Part shown: piece by piece, positions 35,405 through 45,653 of the stretch | Numbering within the stretch: position 1 is the first letter of the stretch | Layout of the letters: the number at the start of each line of letters is the position of its first letter | Source of the DNA: Armillaria gallica | Taxonomy: Eukaryota; Basidiomycota; Agaricomycetes; Agaricales; Physalacriaceae | Length of the DNA stretch: 64,000 nt | Assembly (NCBI GenBank): GCA_037576215.1 | Contig: JBANDB010000009.1 | Span: forward strand, 806,001-870,000 | Direction of reading: 5' to 3' | The notes under the pieces: generated by a model | Seen by the model: only the letters and a program-made list of their open reading frames with translations | Database searches by the model: none | What the model was told of the DNA's origin: nothing | Translations under genes and position numbers: made by a program

Positions 35405-37084
35405 AGGAACACTTGGGAACACACCGTCCCCACCGCAGAGCAGAAATGGGTACCACGCCGAGGGAAGGAAAAGGCAGAGTACATGGAGGAGGATATACCG
35501 GGACTACGACAGCGGTGGCACGATGATTATGAGGAATTGTTGCAGGGAGTACCTGAGAGCATGCCTCCCTTTAGGGAGGTGAATCATGAGATCCCACTTA
35601 TCGACGCAGAGTGGAGATACCATTATCACTTACCCCACTGCCCCAACTCCTTGAAGGCAGAATTTAATGAGAAAGTCGAGAAGTACACGAGAGCAGGGTG
35701 GTGGAAACTCATGGCTGTGAATCAAGCCGCACCCATGTTATGCCTACCAAAAAAAGACCGGCATCTCTGCACTGTGATCAACTGTCAACAGCGCAATGAA
35801 AATACCGTAAAAGATGTGACGCCGATGCCTGACCAGGACGGCATACGCGAGGATGTTGCTAGAGGAAAATACCGATCAAAAATTGACCTATCAGATGCTT
35901 ACGAGCAAGTTCGGATTGTTCCCGATGACATCTGGAAAACAGCATTTGCGACTATTCGCGGGACATTCACGAGTGCCGTCATGCAACAAGGGGATTGCAA
36001 TGCCCCTGCCACCTTCCAACAACTAATGACCTCGATATTCCAAGACGTTATAGTAGTATTCATGCATGTGTATATTGACGATATATTCGTCTTCTCAGAC
36101 TTGATAGAGGAGCACGAAGCTCACCTGAAAATTATATTTGATCGCCTGCGCGAGCAGGCCTTATACTTGAAATGGTCAAAATGCGAACTGTATGCCAAGT
36201 GTGTTGACTGCTTGGGATATATCATTGATGATGAGGGCCTGCATGCCGATGAGGATAAGCTAACGAGAATTATGGAATGGTGTACCCCTCAGACATACCA
36301 TGATATCCAGAGATTCGTGGGACTGGTGCAATACTTAGCAATGTTCCTGCCAGATATTATGGCGTATACAGGACCACTACTATCAATGACCCAGAACGGG
36401 AATGCATTCAGTTGGCGTCCTATACACCAGCACTGCTTTGACATGATCAAGGTCATATGTAGTAGAACACCAGTTCTACGCCCTATAGACCCCAGGGTCG
36501 ACGAACCAATATGGGTAGTCTGCGATGCATTGAAGTTGGGGGTAGGAGCCATGTATGGCCAAGGTGCTTCATGGCAGACATGCCACCCAGCAGGATTTAT
36601 GTCAAAGAAATTTACGAATGCACAGCACAATTACCGAGTGCATGAGCTGGAGACATTGGTAATTCTTGAAGCCCTGATGAAATGGGAAGATAAGCTTGTA
36701 GGATATTGCATTCATGTTATTACCGACCACAAAGTGTTAGAGTTCTTCAAAACGCAGTCCAACCTGATGGGACACCAAATGTGATGGATGGATTACCTCT
36801 CGAGATTCAACTTCAACATCACATACATCAAAGGCGAGAACAATAAAGTCGCCGACTGCCTATCGAGATATTTTGAAAATGACACTATAGAAGACGTGCA
36901 CAATGCACAAAACTATGTACGCACAGATGCAAGGATTGACCCCACAGGTGAGGACCTCCTGCTGGACCGGTTTGAAGAAGTAATGGGGAGTGTTGTCGAA
37001 ATACGTGCTATGAAGGAGGATGAACAACGAAGGAGTCGACGACTGCAGGAGAAACTCGAAATCAGGGACATCGAGGCACAATAA
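35405..37084 (+). pseudogene. Reverse transcriptase and RNase H of element D
   Basis: RT blocks in order: GWWKLMAVNQAAPMLCLPKK, RSKIDLSDAYEQVRI, GDCNAPATFQQLM, then the catalytic HVYIDDIFVFSD (YIDD intact), and GYIIDDEGLHADEDK. RNase H follows with PIWVVCDALKLGVGAM, HELETLVILEAL and ITDHKVLEFF, giving Asp, Glu, Asp in the expected order. A TGA at 36,782 interrupts just before WMDYLSRFNFNITYIKGENN, where relatives have arginine. The frame ends in a TAA at 37,082. This is the best preserved polymerase in the window; its active-site residues are intact. Confidence 0.88.
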
Positions 37085-38728
37085 TTGGTGGAGAGCGTCG
37101 CTGTAGGGAGCGAATTAGCCGCACCACAGGCTGGTGAAACCGAGCCAATGATGACCATAGAAATGATGTTACAGGCTGGCCCTAACTTAGAACAATTCCT
37201 GAATGAGAACGACGGATTTTTGGCAAGCGTCAAGCAGGGATACAAAGAGGATACCTTGTTCAAAATTGTCCTCACCTCTCCTGCTGAACATAACCAGTTT
37301 GAAGTACACGATGAACTGATATGGACCTGCAACCGCCATGGGAACCAGGTTCTCTGCATTCCGAGGACCACATTCGGCACCCAATCACTACAGGGAGTGA
37401 TCATCGACCAAGCCCACAGGGCCCTCGGCCATTATGGGTTTCAGCGCACATCAGAGTACATGTGATGCTGGTACTGGTGGCCAAGAATGGTAACCAACAC
37501 AAAAGAATTTTGCAAAACCTGCGGAGAATGTCAGCAGTGTAAGGGTGGGAATAAGAAGCCCACCAGTAAACTGCATTCACTGCCCATACCAGTGAAGCCC
37601 TGGGACTCCATAGGGATGGACTTTGTCGGTCCCTTCCCCAAAGTCACCTCAGACGATGGGCACAAGTTTAATTACCTCTGGGTTGTAGTGTGTCGAATGA
37701 TGAGCATGGCACACTTGATACCGGTGCACATGTCCATGACAGCCCAACAACTATCAACAATATATATGAGGGATATCGCATGACTCCACGGCATTCCGAG
37801 CTCCATTGTTAGTGATTGTGATCCCAAATTCACCTCGAAATGGTGGCGTGAACTTCACAGGATGCTGGGGTCAAGACTGTTGATGTCCATGTCCTTTCAC
37901 CCTCAAACAGACAGGATGACAGAGTGCATGAACTGCTCCATTGGTCAGATATTCCGGGCAGGCTTGCGCCCCGACCAGAAGGACTGGTATGCGAAGGTGG
38001 ATTTGACCGAATTCACTATCAACACCAGCATCAGCGACACGACGAGGTATGCACCCTTCGAGCTGAACACAGGGTACATGCCGTCCATGATATGGGAAAT
38101 ACGGGAGGTGGAAATGGTCGTCCTGGGAGTGCGGAAGTTTGCAGAGGCAGCATTGATTAATTTGGCTGACGTGCATGATGCCATTATTGAGGCTCGCGTG
38201 TTCCAGACGCACCGCACCAACAAGAAGAGGGGGGATGAGCCCACCATTGCTGTGGGCGATCTCGTATACTTATCGACTAAGAACTTGAACATTCCAAAGG
38301 GAAGGGCAAGGAAGTTATGCCCAAAATACGTAGGACCATACAGAGTGAAAGAGGCACAACCAGAAACATCAAACTACACTCTGGAATTGCCCATGGCACT
38401 ACAATCCCAACGCATCCACCCCAAGTTTCATGTTAGCCTTCTGCGTCCACACCATGCAAACAACGACACACTATTCCCAAATAGATCGCAACCTGAGCCA
38501 TACAATTTCGGAGCTCCTGACAACGCAGAGTGGTTTGTCGATGAAATCCTAGGGCATAGATGGGCGACAAAGGCCAAACTAGAGCTGCATATAAGGTGGA
38601 GCCTAGGGGATACCACTTGGGAGCCCCTCGACCACTGCAAGGATCTCGTAGCACTGGACCGCTACCTAGAAGTGATGGGAGTTGCATCCCCACGGCAGTT
38701 GCCAAAGAAGCATATTCGGAGGCACTGA
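37085..38728 (+). pseudogene. Integrase with chromodomain, element D
   Basis: Zinc-binding region: HRALGHYGFQRTSEYM, then TGA at 37,463, then WYWWPRM and CKTCGECQQC. Core: GMDFVGPFPKV (first Asp), SDCDPKFTSKWWRELH (second Asp), SFHPQTDRMTECMN (Glu), with a TGA at 37,781. The segment from 37,862 to 38,728 is open. The C-terminus has VGDLVYLSTKNLN, GPYRVKEAQ (GPY/F module), IHPKFHVSLLRP and a chromodomain WFVDEILGHR...ELHIRWSLGDTTWEPL. It inserts the cDNA; the chromodomain would target heterochromatin. DDE residues are present. Confidence 0.87.
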
Positions 38729-38901
38729 GTGTTCCGTAATGACCCGAGTAACACGTGGAACAGTCACTCGGCACAACTAGGAATGAAGCTCTGCTTGCCT
38801 ACCACAACATAGGAAGAGCAGCATTTGTGGATTATTTTCACTCACGATGATCCCTACAAGAGGGCGTCAAGTGGAACGACGCTTCTTACGACCACACTAC
38901 A

Positions 38902-39501
38902 ATGTCGAAACTCAAAATCGCCCTCACCCTAGCTTTTCTTGCCCACATTGGATGCACCTCACCTGATGAAGAATCTGGCACGAACGGTAACTGGCCGATG
39001 TTGCCTTATTGGCTGATGAGTACTGGGGGAGGCCTGTCTCCCACTCAGCACAACAGTGCAGGTCCTCCAGCCAGACCCCCCATGAACCTCGGGGTGTACC
39101 CAAATCCAAATGTCCAGCAGCCTGCCATGGGCTGGCCTACTCCCTATGGATTCAACATGTTTGCGCAACCGCTATTTGGTATGGTGCAGGGCCAGCACCC
39201 ACAGGTAGTGTACAGCAGATACCCACCGCCTGCGATGATGAATACTATCAATGCAGATACCACACCGCAGTTAGGTGAGGACATAGCCATGACGGTGGAT
39301 GAACTTACCAACAATGCAGCATTAGGCTCTACCCAGATGACGCATGATGATGCGGCACTGCTTGTCGCAGGACCTTCCCGACGTGAAGGGATGAACCCAC
39401 AGAGCAGCCCTGCTGCAGGACCCTCTAGGGAGCTCGATCCACCTCCAATGGCGCCACGATCGTGGCGAGAATCAGGGATCGATAGGGAGATTGGTGGATG
39501 A
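38902..39501 (+). CDS. Post-integrase ORF of element D with signal-peptide-like start
   Basis: An open frame of 199 codons. The first residues (MSKLKIALTLAFLAHIGCTS) look like a secretory signal peptide: a basic start, a hydrophobic core, then small residues. The rest is Pro/Gly/Met/Asn rich without a second hydrophobic segment. The position after integrase is where env-like genes sit in some Gypsy elements, but no fusion peptide or C-terminal membrane anchor is visible, so I do not call it an envelope. Function unknown. It is free of stops in an element with many. Confidence 0.5.
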   Translation: MSKLKIALTLAFLAHIGCTSPDEESGTNGNWPMLPYWLMSTGGGLSPTQHNSAGPPARPPMNLGVYPNPNVQQPAMGWPTPYGFNMFAQPLFGMVQGQHPQVVYSRYPPPAMMNTINADTTPQLGEDIAMTVDELTNNAALGSTQMTHDDAALLVAGPSRREGMNPQSSPAAGPSRELDPPPMAPRSWRESGIDREIGG

Positions 39502-39615
39502 TCATGATGGCACGACCCCTCTCCTCGACGTGATCATCAACAACGTGACGAGAACAACGATTACAACGACTATAGCAATCGCCGGAAGGGAAAACGATGA
39601 GCATCTGCTCAGGAG

Positions 39616-40023
39616 TTGGAGTGGCAGAGAGACAACGAGAGTCGTCACAGGCACCGGGAGGAGGAGAGAGAGATGGAAATGGCACGTCAACAAGCAGAGC
39701 GGGCACCAATACCTGACTTCGTCCTCGACTTGCAGGTGCAGGATGTCGCTGACAGCCGGGAGCAAATGGTCGACTCAACGACAGGAGCACTGTGTGAACA
39801 ACTGTCGATGAACCGCAAACTAATGTGGCGGTGCAATGAACTCAAAAAACTGCTGAACAAGCGGCAGCCATCCCCTACTTGGGACCATTACCAGTCCTCA
39901 AAACGATACCATGACTCCAGGGCCACGATTGACTGTTGCTGGCGGGAGGATGAGATAGATGAATTCCTCGAAGGAGATGGGGATTTCCCGACCCATCAAC
40001 AATCTTGGTCACAACGGGAGTGA
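39616..40023 (+). CDS. Post-integrase ORF of element D, charged coiled coil
   Basis: 135 codons beginning with a strongly charged helix (RHRHREEEREMEMARQQAE) that is predicted to be a coiled coil, followed by an Asp/Gln region and a basic/aromatic tail. It may be a continuation of the preceding frame after a frameshift (gap 114 bp), since an arginine/aspartate-rich reading bridges them in another phase. Function unknown. Confidence 0.4.
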   Translation: MEWQRDNESRHRHREEEREMEMARQQAERAPIPDFVLDLQVQDVADSREQMVDSTTGALCEQLSMNRKLMWRCNELKKLLNKRQPSPTWDHYQSSKRYHDSRATIDCCWREDEIDEFLEGDGDFPTHQQSWSQRE

Positions 40024-40437
40024 GGAAGAGGGGGATACCCAGTGCAGCGAGGACGGGAAACCGTGCAGCAGGGACAGGAAACCACCCCCCACATGAAGAA
40101 TGAAACGACGACTCATCGTCCACTGAAACAACCGGCTGATGCCATCACCGCATGGTCATGACACATACAGCGACTAGCTGAGAAAGACAAGCACAATGAG
40201 GTCTCAGATTCATACGACCAGCGGAGGTTCGCTGGGCTGATCAAAGACATAAGAATGTCAGTCGAGGAGCACCTAATGCTGCTACTTTTCCCCTTGAAAT
40301 AGTGTCAGTTGACAGTGGTAATTAATGTATCAGGACTGTCAGTTGACACACCAGCCTATATAGGGTATTTTCACAGTACTGCATGGTCTATTAGTCAGCA
40401 CAGAAACCCGGACCAAATCATATGATTATCAGAAAAT

Positions 40438-40537
40438 CCGGCAACTCCGGGAATTGAACCCAGGACCTTAAAAAGATTTACAATAATGTCACATGACATG
40501 GCCAAAGTGTGCATGCTAACTATTATACCATACTAGC
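40438..40537 (-). other. tRNA-like sequence in left palindrome arm
   Basis: Reverse complement of 42,481-42,580; see that entry. The two are identical because the arms are. Confidence 0.5.
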
Positions 40538-42480
40538 ATTATATATTTATGTAATCATCTCCTTATATGGCCTCCCTCTCTTAGATTTATAATATCCCAA
40601 TTGGGCCCTCCCTTTGGTGCGCTTTGGTGCGCTTTTTTTTCCTTATTGGGCTGGTCAAATTGGCCCATCAATTGCACCTAGAATTGGCTGTGCCATGGCA
40701 TTGATGGCATCAATATCAGGCCATTTTTAGACAAAATTCGCATTTTTGCTCATTTTTGGCTTCCTCAGGCTACTGGGTGGGTCAGGGGATGGTACTAGTA
40801 TATGCATAAACATAAATAGCATAAAAGCGAACCATCTGGTGAGGTATGGGGGCCCTGGGGAGGGGGTAAAAAGGGTAAAATAGTGAAAAATAGCGGAAAA
40901 TCACCGAAAATTCGCGTTTTAGGGGTAATACGTGCATCGGATCGCTTCGAAAACTTGACCAATGAATTCCCTGACCTTGAAAACCCCCAAACGACTCTTG
41001 GTTACATTTATGGGGTCTCAGGAACGATGGAAATAATGATGTAACAGTTTAGGAGGAGCACATATGGAAACTCGCATTTCTGAGCTTCGGAAAACTTCGG
41101 AGTTGTTGCCAATGGATTTCCTGACCTTGAAAACCCCCAGAACACCACAGGAACACATTTAAAACCTTTGAAATCTGTGGTAAAAAAGGTGATAGTGAAA
41201 ATATGCGAAATACCATATATCTCGCCTTTTTGAGTGTTGGTGATGGTAATTCCAGTATAGAATACACGATATATATTGTATAATAGTGTGTACAAAATCT
41301 TAGGATGATCTTAAATGTATTGGCAGAGATATAAGGAGATCTTTCTGAAAAAAAGGAGGAGCACCTCTCAGATTTCGAGTTTCTGGTCATCCCATGGCCT
41401 AGAGACTATCAGATTCGGATTCCTAGACCCAAAAAATGGTAGGAACACCAATCATCCATGGGGTTTATGTGTCAAAACTCCGAAGTAATGAGTGTGCACT
41501 CAGTTATGTACAAAGATATGCTGTGTGCATGGATTATGCACTAGTAAAAATGACCCCCAGGGATGATAGATGAGTCTTATGTTTTTTGGGTCTAGGAATC
41601 CGAATCTGATAGTCTCTAGGCCATGGGATGACCAGAAACTCGAAATCTGAGAGGTGCTCCTCCTTTTTTTCAGAAAGATCTCCTTATATCTCTGCCAATA
41701 CATTTAAGATCATCCTAAGATTTTGTACACACTATTATACAATATATATCGTGTATTCTATACTGGAATTACCATCACCAACACTCAAAAAGGCGAGATA
41801 TATGGTATTTCGCATATTTTCACTATCACCTTTTTTACCACAGATTTCAAAGGTTTTAAATGTGTTCCTGTGGTGTTCTGGGGGTTTTCAAGGTCAGGAA
41901 ATCCATTGGCAACAACTCCGAAGTTTTCCGAAGCTCAGAAATGCGAGTTTCCATATGTGCTCCTCCTAAACTGTTACATCATTATTTCCATCGTTCCTGA
42001 GACCCCATAAATGTAACCAAGAGTCGTTTGGGGGTTTTCAAGGTCAGGGAATTCATTGGTCAAGTTTTCGAAGCGATCCGATGCACGTATTACCCCTAAA
42101 ACGCGAATTTTCGGTGATTTTCCGCTATTTTTCACTATTTTACCCTTTTTACCCCCTCCCCAGGGCCCCCATACCTCACCAGATGGTTCGCTTTTATGCT
42201 ATTTATGTTTATGCATATACTAGTACCATCCCCTGACCCACCCAGTAGCCTGAGGAAGCCAAAAATGAGCAAAAATGCGAATTTTGTCTAAAAATGGCCT
42301 GATATTGATGCCATCAATGCCATGGCACAGCCAATTCTAGGTGCAATTGATGGGCCAATTTGACCAGCCCAATAAGGAAAAAAAAGCGCACCAAAGCGCA
42401 CCAAAGGGAGGGCCCAATTGGGATATTATAAATCTAAGAGAGGGAGGCCATATAAGGAGATGATTACATAAATATATAAT

Positions 42481-42580
42481 GCTAGTATGGTATAATAGTT
42501 AGCATGCACACTTTGGCCATGTCATGTGACATTATTGTAAATCTTTTTAAGGTCCTGGGTTCAATTCCCGGAGTTGCCGG
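42481..42580 (+). other. tRNA-like sequence in right palindrome arm
   Basis: It has an A-box-like GGTATAATAGTTAGCAT about 75 bp upstream of a near-perfect B-box/T-arm CTGGGTTCAATTCCCGG. The spacing is about 27 bp longer than in an intronless tRNA, and the 5' and 3' acceptor strands pair poorly. This looks like the head of a tRNA-derived SINE or a decayed intron-bearing tRNA rather than a functional tRNA gene. Confidence 0.5.
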
Positions 42581-42777
42581 ATTTTCTGATAATCATATGA
42601 TTTGGTCCGGGTTTCTGTGCTGACTAATAGACCATGCAGTACTGTGAAAATACCCTATATAGGCTGGTGTGTCAACTGACAGTCCTGATACATTAATTAC
42701 CACTGTCAACTGACACATTTCAAGCAGAAATCTAGCAGCCCAGGCTGTACCCATGCCTCTCTGCTGAGAACAGACCT

Positions 42778-43698
42778 ATGGGTGACATACTAGGGGGATA
42801 TGGGTCAAGCAGTGACAACGACGATGGACTGAGATCATCTGTCCGAGGTGGACTTCTCTTCATCAAGCAAAAAAACCGGCGCCTCTGGCACGAGAGTAGA
42901 TTACCCTCATGGCTGAAGATCACAGTCAACAAGGAAGCTCGTGGTGGAAGAGAACGTGATAATTCCTTCTGGGGCATGTACAGGCCTGACTTTGTACATG
43001 AGCCACGCACGAACATTATGTACACCGATCACGAAGCAGTTGACGCTGCTAAGCTTATCGCTGAGAGAATGGCTGTTCCCCCACCACTGAACGTGAGGAG
43101 TCGCCCCAACCCCAGGGGGTTCCCGATGAACATGAAGGAGATACATGACTCTGTGGCCTTCATTCACATGTGCAAGATGGGTTGGCAAGCTGTCCTATGC
43201 CTCTTGTGGGAATTTCACCAAATATCATCATCGGTGATCATGCGATATCGAGATCTCTCCATGCACAAGATTATCAAGGTCTTCGAGCGAGATGACTGCC
43301 TCAGCTCACTAGCCCATGGACTGGTACACCTGTACTTTATACCATTGGATGCAAGGTTCCAGAGCGATGGGGTTGCCAACAGCGCTGGTCTATCGACACC
43401 CGTCAATGGTACACTGGATGATTGGTGCCAGTACACTGCTCACCACTTCTGCCCTAGTGGACTGAACCCCACCAGTGGGATAACCATGGACACATCGTAC
43501 CGGGTTAGTTATGCGAATGTATGGGGGATGCTGCTGTTGCAGTTCCTCCACCCGACCTCAGCAAAGAAGTATTATGCAAGATATTTCGTGGGAATAGTGT
43601 TCTGCCCACAGTATTATGCCGACTTCATTCACGTGTGGAATGCAGAGCGCATAAACAAACTGCCTATATCCATCGCAGTCAGAAGCCCCGTCCTCTGA
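42778..43698 (+). CDS. 306-codon post-integrase ORF of element D
   Basis: An open frame ending in TGA at 43,696-43,698, then continuing in the same frame as the next ORF. Well-mixed amino-acid composition with many aromatic and His/Cys residues (DDWCQYTAHHFCPSG, VHLYFIPLDARF, VVFCPQYYADF-like segment near the end) suggests a folded domain. No catalytic motif or membrane segment is recognised. It lies 3' of integrase, after the palindrome, on the coding strand of D. It may be an element-specific accessory protein, or a captured host gene. Confidence 0.6.
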   Translation: MGDILGGYGSSSDNDDGLRSSVRGGLLFIKQKNRRLWHESRLPSWLKITVNKEARGGRERDNSFWGMYRPDFVHEPRTNIMYTDHEAVDAAKLIAERMAVPPPLNVRSRPNPRGFPMNMKEIHDSVAFIHMCKMGWQAVLCLLWEFHQISSSVIMRYRDLSMHKIIKVFERDDCLSSLAHGLVHLYFIPLDARFQSDGVANSAGLSTPVNGTLDDWCQYTAHHFCPSGLNPTSGITMDTSYRVSYANVWGMLLLQFLHPTSAKKYYARYFVGIVFCPQYYADFIHVWNAERINKLPISIAVRSPVL

Positions 43699-43701
43699 CA
43701 T

Positions 43702-44175
43702 ATGATCTTCCACAGTGCGGGTGAAAACTTGTCGGAAATCGATGTGATCTGCCACTTAGCATCCTGTGCCATTACTCCGGACATGATTGATGGTGCCTAC
43801 CCTTGGTTGTTGATATGGATCGACCAGCACAGTAGCAATGTGCACTTCCATGACCAGAATATGGCATTGGAATTGGAACGGCAGGACAGGATATGCCAAT
43901 ATGGCGAACCAGTATTAGCAGCATCACTCCGTGGATGGTGGTCCCCAGACGAAGGCGATATGCATCGTATACATGCACTATTGTACTATGAATGGTACGA
44001 ATACCAGGTGCCAGATCGCCCTCAACTACGTGATCACCCATCCTGGCTACTGCGCGGCGAGGACAGTCGATTCAGATGGCTGAATGAATTCCCACCCCCT
44101 CCCCTGACCTGGCGACCACCACGGCTATGGCTGGCCATGTCGATCCTGAGGACCCCGCGCCCGACGTGCCGATGA
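43702..44175 (+). CDS. Continuation of the 306-codon ORF after TGA
   Basis: Same phase as the preceding frame and separated from it only by the TGA at 43,696, so the original protein was probably about 464 residues. Features: a hydrophobic/aromatic stretch YPWLLIWIDQH and an acidic/aromatic region ALLYYEWYEYQ. In other CGA-to-TGA cases in this element the lost residue is arginine. Confidence 0.5.
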   Translation: MIFHSAGENLSEIDVICHLASCAITPDMIDGAYPWLLIWIDQHSSNVHFHDQNMALELERQDRICQYGEPVLAASLRGWWSPDEGDMHRIHALLYYEWYEYQVPDRPQLRDHPSWLLRGEDSRFRWLNEFPPPPLTWRPPRLWLAMSILRTPRPTCR

Positions 44176-44330
44176 CACCTGAAGCGTCAACTGGAGATGA
44201 CGACACTGATGTTTTGACGGCTATGCTTAATGGCTTCACTGACGAGGACATGGACGGTGCCACTCTGGTTCGGGCTCCCTCTCATGAATCGGACGTCAAG
44301 GAGGTGGGGCAGCACACTCATAGCGCTTGA
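44127..44330 (+). CDS. Small acidic ORF at the 3' end of element D
   Basis: 67 codons rich in Asp/Glu/Thr, ending just before the polypurine tract, and overlapping the preceding frame in another phase. It may be the true C-terminus of the larger protein after a frameshift, or chance. Confidence 0.3.
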   Translation: MAGHVDPEDPAPDVPMTPEASTGDDDTDVLTAMLNGFTDEDMDGATLVRAPSHESDVKEVGQHTHSA

Positions 44331-44374
44331 CCTCCTCCTGGGTTTACTCTATCTATGACTGCTAGCACGGTCTG

Positions 44375-44385
44375 AAAGGGGGGGG
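44375..44385 (+). promoter_or_regulatory. Polypurine tract of element D
   Basis: GAAAGGGGGGG directly abuts the 3' LTR, the standard plus-strand primer. Confidence 0.8.
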
Positions 44386-44577
44386 TGTAATGGGTAGTAT
44401 ATATTACCAGCATCTACCTCTATTTAGTACTGATTGGCATCGGCTTCACCAATGCCCTATATATTCTATTACATAGCATTACATAAGAGTAGCTTTTATC
44501 TTGTACACCTTTCGTAACTGATCAATACATGTTGGTCTAAGTTACATCATGTTGCACAAGACTAAGGCTCCCTTACA
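44386..44577 (+). repeat. 3' LTR of element D
   Basis: 192 bp, same ends as the 5' LTR, followed by the target duplication GCTTT at 44,578-44,582. Confidence 0.92.
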
Positions 44578-44582
44578 GCTTT

Positions 44583-45653
44583 GTCCTGTGCCTCCGTCCA
44601 TTTCCATTCTGCATTGCCCATCAACTGAGTGAGGGGGCAAATGACCTTCAAATACATCTTGATGAACTTGCAATAGAAGTTCATGAACCCGAGGAAGGAT
44701 TGGAGTTCCTTCTTTCGGCAGGGTATCGGCCATTCTGCTATTCCAGCAATTTTGACAGAGTCCATTCATACGGAGTTCTCACTGATGATGACTCTGAGAT
44801 ACTCTGTCTCGAGTACTTCGAATTCACACTTTTTTGCTTTGAGGAAAAGCTTGTTCTCGTGAAGTCACTGGAGGACACACTTCACGATCTGTCAGTGTTC
44901 GTTCAAGTCCTTTGAGAAGATCAGGATGTCATTCAAATAAATGGTGACCTTCCCCTCTCTGATCAGGTCATGGAAGATGTTGTTCATCATCCACTGAAAT
45001 GTTGCAGGTGAATTGGTGAGCCCAAAGAACATTACAGTTGGTTTAAAAAGTCCTTGGTTTGTGTGGAAGGCAGCCTTCTCTTCATCCCTTTCCTTGATTC
45101 AGATGTTGTTGTATCCCCAACAAATGTCAAGTTTTGTGAAGTACTTGGTGCTGCAAAGCTTATCAATGAGTTCAGAGATGAGTGGTAACAGGTATCAATT
45201 CTTGATAGTCATCTCATTGAGCTTCCAGTAGTCTTGTACTGGTCGAAGCATGCTGTCCTTCTTTTTGACGAAAAAGAATGGGGAAGCAAATGGGGATTTG
45301 GAGGGACAGATGTGTCTGGACTCCAGATTCTCGTCAAGGAACTTGTCAAGTTGTTCCTGTTCATTCCAGTTCAAGGGGTAGACCTTGCAGTCCAAGGTCA
45401 ACTTCGTGTTGGGGACAAGCTTGATAGCATATTCTCATGGCTTTCATTCTAGGAGTTTGTCGAAGTTGTCTTTCAAGAACAAGTTGCGGAAGGAGTGGTA
45501 ATGTTCTGGTACCATCTCCTCGAAAGTCTTCTTGGGTTTGTCAGCATTGGCCTTGGCCGCAAGGTCATTGGCATGGTGCATCGCATGGATGACCAGTTCT
45601 TCTTCCATTCAAATGGCAAGGATGGTGTCCCTATCCTCAAGCTCTTTGTCCCA
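44583..45653 (-). pseudogene. Reverse transcriptase of element B
   Basis: On the minus strand from 45,653 to 44,583: DELPE-type start, [52 protein letters not shown], then the palm with LTNSPATFQWMMN and YLNDILIFSKD in place of YLDD, and MDSVKIAGIAEWPIP, FLGFMNFYCKFIK up to TEAQDKA, where D cuts it. RNase H continues at 30,865. The first catalytic Asp of the YxDD box is Asn. Several stops and phase changes. Confidence 0.8.

Larger units (their letters stand above)
40303..42715. repeat. 2.4-kb near-perfect palindrome (fold-back element) inside D
   Basis: Arms 40,303-41,436 and 41,582-42,715 are both 1,134 bp, with a 145-bp unique loop (41,437-41,581). Every stretch I compared is identical in reverse complement, including two frames whose translations are identical in both arms. 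The outer ends carry TGTCAGTTGACA, which recurs about 35 bp inside each end. Inverse similarity continues a few bases outside (CTTGAAAT). There is no transposase gene and no clear direct target duplication. It separates the two groups of 3' genes of D. Confidence 0.88.
30871..44577 (+). mobile_element. Element D: complete Ty3/Gypsy chromovirus with extra 3' genes, inserted antisense into B
   Basis: Two 192-bp LTRs (30,871-31,062 and 44,386-44,577) and a 5-bp target duplication GCTTT define the ends. The inside reads ORF1, gag, zinc knuckle, protease, RT, RNase H, integrase, chromodomain, then four to five extra frames and a polypurine tract. A palindromic insertion (40,303-42,715) accounts for 2.4 kb of the 13.7 kb. 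Gag-pol lies in a single frame from 32,165 to 38,728 interrupted only by stop codons (nine TGA, one TAA). It is a different family from A, B and C: shorter LTRs, no self-priming match found, and additional genes after integrase. Confidence 0.92.

Noticed and set aside
31165..38728. Reassigned genetic code with TGA read as an amino acid
   Set aside because: TGA clusters only in decaying elements and substitutes for arginine CGA codons; LTR changes show the same CpG decay, and the open DUF6698-like gene has no internal TGA.
38902..39501. Retroviral-type envelope gene in D
   Set aside because: Only an N-terminal signal-like segment is visible; no transmembrane anchor, fusion peptide or cysteine pattern.
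41049..41969. Two identical 113-codon frames (minus 41,390-41,049 and plus 41,628-41,969)
   Set aside because: They are the same sequence in the two palindrome arms. There is no domain, they are AT-rich, and nothing indicates coding beyond the inverted duplication.
42481..42580. Functional tRNA gene
   Set aside because: A- and B-box sequences are good but acceptor pairing fails and length is about 100 nt with no convincing anticodon arm; called tRNA-like instead.
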